Assembly (NCBI GenBank): GCA_038250675.1
Contig: JBBSCB010000004.1
Location: 62,001 to 126,000 of the forward strand
Source: JAICUF01 sp038250675
GTDB taxonomy: Bacteria; Gemmatimonadota; Gemmatimonadetes; Gemmatimonadales; GWC2-71-9
Direction of reading: 5' to 3'
DNA length: 64,000 nt
Positions within the stretch are counted from its first letter, which is position 1; each line of letters starts with the position of its first letter. Shown piece by piece: positions 57,858 to 64,000 of this stretch. The notes beneath the pieces were generated by a model. The model saw nothing but the letters and a program-made list of their open reading frames with translations, was not told the origin of the DNA and did no database searches. The position numbers were made by a program, and so were the translations under genes.

Positions 57858-60016
57858 GTCCCTCGGAAGGTCGAGACGACGCGCTCCAGCTCGCCTGGGC
57901 GCCACACCGAAGCCCCGCGGGGCGACACCTCGAGACTGCCGCGCCTGCCCGCGATGATGACCCGGTCGCCGACGCCGAGGCACGGCGCCAGCTCGGGCAG
58001 GGCGCGGACCAGCGCGAAGTACGCCGCGCTGAAGGGTGCCACCTGGGTGACGTGGAGGCTATCCCCATGCGCCACGTCCGTCCAGACGTCCCCTCGTTTC
58101 ACGAAGAGTCGGCCGCCGGCCCGGCGGGCCCCCCGGCCGGGTACGATCGCCTTGGCCGCGCGGATATCTGCCGCGGCATCGGACGCGGCAAGGTTGCTCG
58201 TCGCGCTGAGCGCGGCACTTTCCCGCGCGGCCTCGAACGCGGCACGGCCGCTCTGCGCGGCGGGCACCGCCGCCGTCGGCATGATCTGATCCTTCCCGCC
58301 CGCTGCCACCGCATCGGGTTCCTGGACCAGGTACGAGGTGTAGTCAGTGAGGATTCCGTGCCGCAGTCCCAGCTCGCGGACCTGCCGAATCAGCTCCTCG
58401 CTCGCGCCTTCCAGCCGGATCTGTCGGGTGAGGTCGCCCACACGGCGGGATGCCCAGAGGCGGGCCACAAAATCGTTGGCACCGTCCTGCCGGGGAAACG
58501 CGGCGGTCGTCGTATAACGCTCCCGGCGGCCGTTCCGCTCGCCCTCGATCACTACCGGGCCGGTGCCGCTCCCGTGATACCGGCCGAACACGACCAGCTC
58601 CTCGCCATAGAAGAGGTCGGGCATCCGCGCAGGCGACACGTCCACCAGCTGCACCGGCGCCGCCGCGATCCGCAGATTGACCAGGGCGGGGAACCGCACC
58701 TTGGCGAGGAGCGTGCCCATCGCCTGCTCCACGCTCGCGTCGGGCGCCACATACTCTGCTGCGCCGTGGCCCTCGGCCGCGAGGCGGTCGAGCAGAAAGG
58801 TATTGACGTCATGCCCCACGCCCACGGTGAAGATGCGCGCGGTCCCGATCCGGGCCGCCGCCCGCTCGGCCAGCCGCTCGGGCGAGCGCTCGCCGGTCGA
58901 TGGCAGGCCATCCGTCATGAAGACGACGATGGGCAGGCGACCCTCGTCGGCCGGCACCTCGAGCGCGGCATCCAGCGCACCTTCGATGTTGGTCCCTCCG
59001 TCCGCCGTGAGATCGGCGACGAACCGGCGGGCGGCGGCGACGTTGGCGGTGCTCGCGGGCACGAAGCCGTCGTTGAACCGGCGCACGGCGGATGAGAAGG
59101 CGATCACCCGGAAACGATCCGACGGCGCCAGCGTGCCCAGCGCCTGTGTCAGCCCCGCCTTGGCCTGATCGAGCTTGTCGCCCGACATCGAACCGGAGAC
59201 GTCCACCACCAGTGTGACGTCGCGCGGAACCGCGGTGCCATTGCTCACTGGCGGCGGGGAGACCAGCAGCATGAAATATCCGTCCTCGCCGCCCGGTGCG
59301 TGGGTCACCACGCTGGTGCCCACGAGCCCCTGGCGCAGCGGCAGGAACAGCTCCACGTCGCCGCCGGTGCCGGCGTCGACCGTCAGATCCAGGCGGTCTC
59401 CGGAGCGGCGGGTGGTCACCACGTGCGTCGGCGAATAGGGGGTACCGATCTGCCCGGCATTGGCCACCGTCAGCCGGAGCGTCAGCGGGTCGCTGGTCGC
59501 ACCGCGGTCGCCCGCGACATAACGGAAGCGGAGCGCGTCGCCGGACCGGTCCAGCAGCTGCGTGTACCGAAGCACCACCTTGCGGGTTTCCCCGGCGCCG
59601 ATGGGGAAGACCTGCGCCCGCACCAGCCCGCGCCCGGCCAGCGTCAGCAGCGCGGGGTCACGCCGGCGGCGGACGATCTCCTCGTAGATGCCGCGGGCCT
59701 GATCGGCGGTCATGACCTCGCCGCGCACCTCGCGCTCGCCCATCCACAGCGAGAAGTTCTGGAAGACCGCCTCACCGGGGAGCGGGTAGAGGTAGTTGCC
59801 TTCGGCGAGCCCGCCGCCGGTGTTCCGGAACCGCTCCTCGACCTCGACGCGGGAAACCCGCCCGTCGATCGAGACGATGACCTGGGACCCGATCCTGGTC
59901 ACTACCGGCCCGGCCATCACCCGATTGGCCGGCGGCTGGACCTCGATCCATCCCTGTGCATGCAATGGTGTGGCGGCGAGCACGACTGCGGCTGCGACGA
60001 TCAGGCGACGTGGCAC
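57854..60016 (-). CDS. VIT and VWA domain exported protein
   Basis: The 720-residue protein has a signal peptide ('LIVAAAVVLAATPLHAQ'). A vault/inter-alpha-trypsin (VIT) domain (~35-165; 'GRVSRVEVEERFRNTGGGLA', 'YLYPLPGEAVFQNFSLWMGE') is followed by a VWA domain (~262-430) with metal site 'DVSGS' (272-276) and 'VVFMTDGLPSTGERS'. A C-terminal region carries 'LGLRHGILTDYTSYLVQEPD', typical of the family. The C-terminal ~80 residues are variable. It probably acts in the periplasm or at the surface in protein binding. It is the first gene of an operon with an ECF sigma and anti-sigma factor, coupled to the sigma gene. Confidence 0.9.
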   Translation of the reverse strand: MPRRLIVAAAVVLAATPLHAQGWIEVQPPANRVMAGPVVTRIGSQVIVSIDGRVSRVEVEERFRNTGGGLAEGNYLYPLPGEAVFQNFSLWMGEREVRGEVMTADQARGIYEEIVRRRRDPALLTLAGRGLVRAQVFPIGAGETRKVVLRYTQLLDRSGDALRFRYVAGDRGATSDPLTLRLTVANAGQIGTPYSPTHVVTTRRSGDRLDLTVDAGTGGDVELFLPLRQGLVGTSVVTHAPGGEDGYFMLLVSPPPVSNGTAVPRDVTLVVDVSGSMSGDKLDQAKAGLTQALGTLAPSDRFRVIAFSSAVRRFNDGFVPASTANVAAARRFVADLTADGGTNIEGALDAALEVPADEGRLPIVVFMTDGLPSTGERSPERLAERAAARIGTARIFTVGVGHDVNTFLLDRLAAEGHGAAEYVAPDASVEQAMGTLLAKVRFPALVNLRIAAAPVQLVDVSPARMPDLFYGEELVVFGRYHGSGTGPVVIEGERNGRRERYTTTAAFPRQDGANDFVARLWASRRVGDLTRQIRLEGASEELIRQVRELGLRHGILTDYTSYLVQEPDAVAAGGKDQIMPTAAVPAAQSGRAAFEAARESAALSATSNLAASDAAADIRAAKAIVPGRGARRAGGRLFVKRGDVWTDVAHGDSLHVTQVAPFSAAYFALVRALPELAPCLGVGDRVIIAGRRGSLEVSPRGASVWRPGELERVVSTFRGT

Positions 60017-60266
60017 GGGTTCCTCCCGTTTTGGAGTCGGGGGGAGATGCCGCCATGGGGGAGACTTGCACAGGCCCCCCGGGATGGGGGCCAGCGGCCT
60101 GGCGTGCGGATTCGAGGAATATCATCCGGTCGAGCCATGACCGGGTGTGGTGGGCTCGTCCGTCCCGGGCTATTTTTAAGGCAGGCAGATTGACCGGGCA
60201 GCGGCGGGATCCCCCGCGCCGCTCCTCCTCCGCCACCGCGCCCTGTGGGGGGCACCTGGAGGCCGC
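60017..60266. promoter_or_regulatory. Divergent intergenic region between VIT/VWA and tyrosine-catabolism operons
   Basis: The 250-bp gap separates two divergent operons and must hold both promoters. An A/T-rich patch (TATTTTTAAG, 60171-60180) stands out in GC-rich surroundings. Two short inverted repeats (CGGTC/GACCG near 60128-60144 and GCGGCG/CGCCGC near 60201-60224) might be operators. A GGAGG lies before the + strand ATG. I could not assign certain -35 and -10 boxes. Confidence 0.35.
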
Positions 60267-61391
60267 ATGACGACCAGCACGCTCGCGACGCCGGACACCG
60301 GCGTCGACACATTTCCGATCAACGGCACCGACTACATCGAGTTCTACGTCGGCAACGCCAAGCAGGCGGCCCAGTACTATCGGTCAGCGTTCGGTTTCCA
60401 GCTGCTGGCGTACCGCGGCCCCGAGACGGGCGTCCGAGACCGGGCCAGCTACCTGGTCGTGCAGAACAAGGTCCGCCTGGTGCTCACCTCGCCCATCGGG
60501 CCGGACAACCCCATCGCCGATCATGTCTACCTGCATGGCGACGGCGTGCGGGATATCGCGCTGTGGGTGGACGACGCGCGCGAGGCGTTTTCCGCGGCGG
60601 TGGCCCGCGGCGCCACGGCGGTGCGCGAACCCGAGGTGCTGCGCGACGACCACGGCGAGATCGTGATCGCCGCGATCCACACCTACGGCGACACGATCCA
60701 CTCGCTGGTGCAGCGGAGCGACTACACCGGGCCGTTCATGCCCGGTTTCGAGCCGATGACCTCACGCTACAATCCGGCCCCGGTGGGGCTGCTGCACGTG
60801 GACCACTGTGTCGGCAACGTCGAGCTCGGGCGCATGAATACGTGGGTCAAGTTCTACGAGGACGTGATGGGCTTCCGCAACCTCATCTCGTTTGACGACA
60901 AGGACATCTCCACCGAGTACTCGTCGCTCATGTCGAAAGTCGTCGCCAGCGGCAACGACCGGATCAAGTTCCCGATCAACGAGCCGGCCCACGGCAAGAA
61001 GAAGTCGCAGATCGACGAGTATCTCGAGTTCTATCGCGGGCCCGGCGTGCAGCATATCGCCATCGCCACCGACGACATCGTGGCCACCGTGACCGCGCTG
61101 CGCGATCGCGGCGTCGAGTTCCTGCGGGTGCCGCCGACCTATTACGAAACCGTGCTGCAGCGGGTCGGCACGATCGACGAGGACCTGGCGCCGCTGCAGG
61201 ACCTGGGGGTCCTGATCGATCGCGACGACGAGGGATATCTGCTTCAGATCTTCAGCAAGCCGGTCCAGGACCGCCCGACGGTCTTCTACGAGATCATCCA
61301 GCGCAAGGGCGCCCGCAGCTTCGGCAAGGGCAACTTCAAGGCGCTCTTCGAGGCGATCGAGCGGGAGCAGGCACGACGCGGCAACCTGTGA
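60267..61391 (+). CDS. hppD: 4-hydroxyphenylpyruvate dioxygenase
   Basis: The 374-residue enzyme converts 4-hydroxyphenylpyruvate to homogentisate in tyrosine breakdown. It has two vicinal-oxygen-chelate halves: N-terminal 'DYIEFYVGNAKQAAQYYRSA' and catalytic C-terminal. The iron ligands are visible as His in 'VDHCVGNVE', His in 'GVQHIAIATDD' and Glu in 'TVFYEIIQRKGARSFGKGNF', the family's C-terminal signature. Length is typical. It lies 21 nt before homogentisate dioxygenase on the same strand and is the first gene after a divergent promoter region. Confidence 0.96.
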   Translation: MTTSTLATPDTGVDTFPINGTDYIEFYVGNAKQAAQYYRSAFGFQLLAYRGPETGVRDRASYLVVQNKVRLVLTSPIGPDNPIADHVYLHGDGVRDIALWVDDAREAFSAAVARGATAVREPEVLRDDHGEIVIAAIHTYGDTIHSLVQRSDYTGPFMPGFEPMTSRYNPAPVGLLHVDHCVGNVELGRMNTWVKFYEDVMGFRNLISFDDKDISTEYSSLMSKVVASGNDRIKFPINEPAHGKKKSQIDEYLEFYRGPGVQHIAIATDDIVATVTALRDRGVEFLRVPPTYYETVLQRVGTIDEDLAPLQDLGVLIDRDDEGYLLQIFSKPVQDRPTVFYEIIQRKGARSFGKGNFKALFEAIEREQARRGNL

Positions 61392-61412
61392 TCGACTGAG
61401 AAAGGATCGGCC

Positions 61413-62606
61413 ATGCCGATATATCACACGATGGGTGCGATCCCGCGGAAGCGGCACATCGCCTTCCGGAAGCCCGACGGCGGCCTGTACGCCGAGGAGC
61501 TGATGGGGCACGAGGGATTCACCGGCACATCGTCGCTGCTCTACCACTTGTATCCGCCGACGACGGTCAAGGCGGCCCGGCGCGTCAAGGAGCTCAAGCT
61601 CGAGGCCGATCCGGACCAGACTCTCAGGCATCGCCATTTCCTGACGTCGCGCGCCAAGAAGGGCGGCAGCCCCACGCTCGACCGGACGCCGCTCCTGTTC
61701 AATCAGGACGTGGCCATGTCCTACGTCGAGCCGGACGTCAACGACACGCACTTCTACCGCAACGCCCAGGCCGACGAGCTCGTCTACGTGGCCAAGGGCA
61801 AGGGCGTGCTGGAGAGCCTGTTCGGCGACCTGCCGTACGGCGAGGGGGACTACCTCGTGATTCACCGGGGCATTCTCCACCGCTACCGGCTGGACCTGGG
61901 CGGGGAACCCACCAAGCTGCTGGTCATGGAGAGCCGGGGACACGTCCGCTGGCCCAAGCGGTACCGCAATGAGTTTGGCCAACTGATCGAGGGCGCCCCC
62001 TACAGCGAGCGGGACATCCGCCGGCCCACCCAGTTGCGCACCCATGACGAGAAGGGCGACTTCCCCATTCTCGTCAAGCAGTACGACGGGCTCAACGAAA
62101 TCACCCTCGACCACCATCCGCTCGACGTGGTCGGCTGGGACGGCTACTTCTATCCGTGGGCGTTCAACATCATGGACTTCGAGCCGATCGTGGGCCGGGT
62201 CCATCAGCCGCCGCCGGTGCACCAGACGTTCCAGGGCGACGGATTCGTGGTCTGCAGCTTCTGTCCCCGCCCGTACGACTTCCATCCCGAAGCGATCCCG
62301 GCGCCCTACAACCACAGCAACGTGGATTCGGACGAGGTGCTCTACTATGCCTCGAGCGAATTCATGAGCCGCAAGGGGATCGAGTTCGGTAGCATCACGC
62401 ACCATCCGGACGGGCTGCCGCACGGACCGCACCCCGGGCGCGCCGAGGCGAGCATCGGGGCCAAGCACACCGACGAGCTGGCGGTCATGATGGACAGCTT
62501 CCGGCCGCTCAAGGTGGCTCGCCAGGCGCTGACGATCGAAGACCCGGCGTATCACTTGTCGTGGGTGGACGCGCAGCACGCGCAGTTCAATCCGCCGACG
62601 AGCTGA
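61413..62606 (+). CDS. hmgA: Homogentisate 1,2-dioxygenase
   Basis: The 397-residue cupin enzyme opens the ring of homogentisate to maleylacetoacetate. It follows hppD by 21 nt with an AAAGGA ribosome-binding site. Landmarks are 'DELVYVAKGKGVLESLFGDL', 'GDYLVIHRGILHRYRLDLGG', 'DVVGWDGYFYPWAFNIMDFE' and the region 'PAPYNHSNVDSDEVLYYASS', 'GSITHHPDGLPHGPHPGRAE' that provides His ligands. The protein is the shorter bacterial form without the long eukaryotic N terminus. Fumarylacetoacetase and maleylacetoacetate isomerase are not visible before the window ends. Confidence 0.95.
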   Translation: MPIYHTMGAIPRKRHIAFRKPDGGLYAEELMGHEGFTGTSSLLYHLYPPTTVKAARRVKELKLEADPDQTLRHRHFLTSRAKKGGSPTLDRTPLLFNQDVAMSYVEPDVNDTHFYRNAQADELVYVAKGKGVLESLFGDLPYGEGDYLVIHRGILHRYRLDLGGEPTKLLVMESRGHVRWPKRYRNEFGQLIEGAPYSERDIRRPTQLRTHDEKGDFPILVKQYDGLNEITLDHHPLDVVGWDGYFYPWAFNIMDFEPIVGRVHQPPPVHQTFQGDGFVVCSFCPRPYDFHPEAIPAPYNHSNVDSDEVLYYASSEFMSRKGIEFGSITHHPDGLPHGPHPGRAEASIGAKHTDELAVMMDSFRPLKVARQALTIEDPAYHLSWVDAQHAQFNPPTS

Positions 62607-62627
62607 CCGGACCCGGACCCGGCGCGG

Positions 62628-64000
62628 ATGAAGGCTGACCCGCCCGTCTGGACGCCGTCGCCGGAGCGGATCGCCGCCGCCAATCTCACGCGGTTCATCG
62701 CCCGGGTCGGCACCGGTGCGCCGGTGCGGGACGCGGCGTCGCTCTGGCAGTGGTCGGTTGCGCGGCCGGACGCCTTCTGGCCGGCCGTGTGGCGCTTTGC
62801 CGGCGTCCTCGCCGCGGAACGGGACGGGCGGGAGCCGTGGGATGAGGTGGTCGTCGGCGCCGATCGCATGGCGCCGCCGGATCCGATCCTGGGGCCCCGC
62901 TGGTTCACCGGTGCCCGGCTCAACTTTGCTGAAAATCTGCTGCGCTACGACGACGATCGGCTGGCGCTGACCTTCACCGGCGAGCGCGGAGACCGGCGTG
63001 AGCTGACCTTTGCACAACTGCGTGCCGGGGTCGCGGCTGTGGCCGCCGGACTGCGGAGAGCCGGTGTCGGCACCGGCGACCGCGTCGCAGGCTTCCTTCC
63101 CAATCTTCCCGAAGCGATCATCGCGATGCTGGCCACCGCAAGCATCGGCGCCATCTGGTCGTCATGCTCTCCCGACTTCGGTGCCGGCGGGGTGCTCGAC
63201 CGGTTTGGGCAGATCCGCCCGCGGGTGCTCATCGCCGCGGACGGCTATCGGTACGCCGGCAAGGAGATCGACTGCCTGGCACGGGTGCGTGAGGTACGGG
63301 AGCGGATCCCGGAGATCGAGCATGTGGTGGTGGTGCCGTATCTGCGGGACCAGCCGGACCTGGCGGATATTCGCGACGCCGTCCTCTGGGACGATTTCAC
63401 CGCCGACCGCACCACGCCGCTCACCTTCGAGCGCCTGCCGTTCGATCACCCGCTCTACATCATGTACAGCTCCGGGACCACCGGGCTGCCCAAGTGCATG
63501 GTGCACGGCGCCGGCGGCACGCTGCTCCAGCATCTCAAGGAGCTGATCCTGCACACCGACCTGACGCGTGACGACCGGATCTTCTACTTCACCACCTGCG
63601 GGTGGATGATGTGGAACTGGCTGGTGTCGAGTCTGGCCGTCGGCGCCACGGTGGTGCTCTATGACGGCGCCCCGCTGAGCCCCGCGGCGGACCGGCTCTG
63701 GCATCTGGCCGAGCGCGAGCGTGTGACGGTGTTCGGGACCAGCGCCAAGTATCTCGCGCTGACGGAAAAGGAAGGTGTCGTACCCCGCCGTGAGCGCGAT
63801 CTCTCGCCGCTGCGCGCCATCCTGTCCACCGGCAGCCCGCTCGCCGCACACAGCTACGACTATGTGTACCGCGACATCAAGCGCGACGTGCACCTCGCCA
63901 GCATCAGCGGCGGGACCGATATCGTGTCCTGCTTTGCGCTGGGCAATCCCATCGGGCCGGTCTGGCGGGGCGAGCTCCAGATGCGGGGTCTGGGCATGGC
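62628..64000 (+). CDS. Acetoacetate-CoA ligase (3' end outside window)
   Basis: The gene starts 21 nt after hmgA and runs off the right edge; 457 residues are visible of about 650 expected. It is an ANL-superfamily adenylate-forming ligase. The acetoacetyl-CoA synthetase branch is indicated by 'RWFTGARLNFAENLLRYDDD', 'SIGAIWSSCSPDFGAGGVLD' and 'FYFTTCGWMMWNWLVSSLAV'. The AMP-binding P-loop is 'MYSSGTTGLPKCMVHG'. Acetoacetate is an end product of tyrosine catabolism, so activation to acetoacetyl-CoA completes the route begun by the two upstream genes. Confidence 0.92.
   Translation, partial: MKADPPVWTPSPERIAAANLTRFIARVGTGAPVRDAASLWQWSVARPDAFWPAVWRFAGVLAAERDGREPWDEVVVGADRMAPPDPILGPRWFTGARLNFAENLLRYDDDRLALTFTGERGDRRELTFAQLRAGVAAVAAGLRRAGVGTGDRVAGFLPNLPEAIIAMLATASIGAIWSSCSPDFGAGGVLDRFGQIRPRVLIAADGYRYAGKEIDCLARVREVRERIPEIEHVVVVPYLRDQPDLADIRDAVLWDDFTADRTTPLTFERLPFDHPLYIMYSSGTTGLPKCMVHGAGGTLLQHLKELILHTDLTRDDRIFYFTTCGWMMWNWLVSSLAVGATVVLYDGAPLSPAADRLWHLAERERVTVFGTSAKYLALTEKEGVVPRRERDLSPLRAILSTGSPLAAHSYDYVYRDIKRDVHLASISGGTDIVSCFALGNPIGPVWRGELQMRGLGM

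Overview
The window is GC-rich DNA from a Gram-negative bacterium: it encodes outer-membrane beta-barrel and lipoprotein genes, with long open frames on every strand. Lipoproteins ending in 'GCSSDSTGP' or 'GCGGDTTSP', zinc-ribbon Ser/Thr kinases and frequent bacterial Ig-like (BIG) domains fit Gemmatimonadota best. Several cargo-type genes instead look like those of myxobacterial type VI secretion (T6SS) islands. No rRNA gene or species-level marker is present, so the phylum call is an inference.

Layout. 1-4.9 kb: end of an osmoprotectant-type ABC transporter operon, a tRNA-Ile(GAT), a SulP/TauE anion transporter pair, and a DUF2135-like lipoprotein. 5.1-8.6 kb: a beta-barrel protein and a large membrane Ser/Thr kinase. 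8.7-25.9 kb: an accessory block of about fifteen genes, mostly on the + strand, with short gaps or overlaps. It holds a pseudokinase-like membrane protein, LysM and PAAR proteins with peptidoglycan-binding tails, a His/Cys protein resembling clan CD (caspase-fold) peptidases, a polytopic protein with ubiquitin-like and FHA-like ends, a VWA membrane protein, a DUF4123 adaptor pair on the other strand, two OmpA-like/peptidoglycan-binding proteins, a metzincin-type protease, a HEAT-repeat exported protein and an 827-residue unknown. 25.9-39.0 kb: a compact T6SS-type operon, tssB-tssC-orf-hcp-tssE-vgrG-tssF-tssG-tssK-clpV-fha, preceded by a strong sigma70-like promoter. A convergent FHA membrane protein follows.

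40.2-48.2 kb: eight translationally coupled genes that form a complete trans-4-hydroxy-L-proline catabolic operon (Tat-exported M24 peptidase, GntR/FCD regulator, aldehyde dehydrogenase, hydroxyproline epimerase, three-subunit dehydrogenase, DapA-like deaminase). 48.2-60.0 kb: a leishmanolysin-like Ig-domain lipoprotein, a GT-C-like membrane protein, a small lipoprotein, a tail-anchored AAA ATPase, a hybrid histidine kinase, and an operon of VIT/VWA protein, ECF sigma factor and anti-sigma factor. 60.3-64 kb: tyrosine catabolism (hydroxyphenylpyruvate dioxygenase, homogentisate dioxygenase, acetoacetate-CoA ligase).

Working together: the injection genes supply sheath, tube, spike, baseplate and recycling ATPase, but no TssJ, TssL or TssM is seen. 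The 8.7-25.9 kb block looks like spike adaptors, cargo and candidate immunity. The kinase, pseudokinase, VWA, FHA and ubiquitin-like membrane proteins could form a phosphorylation-controlled, possibly alternative, membrane module. This combination is the most unusual part of the window.
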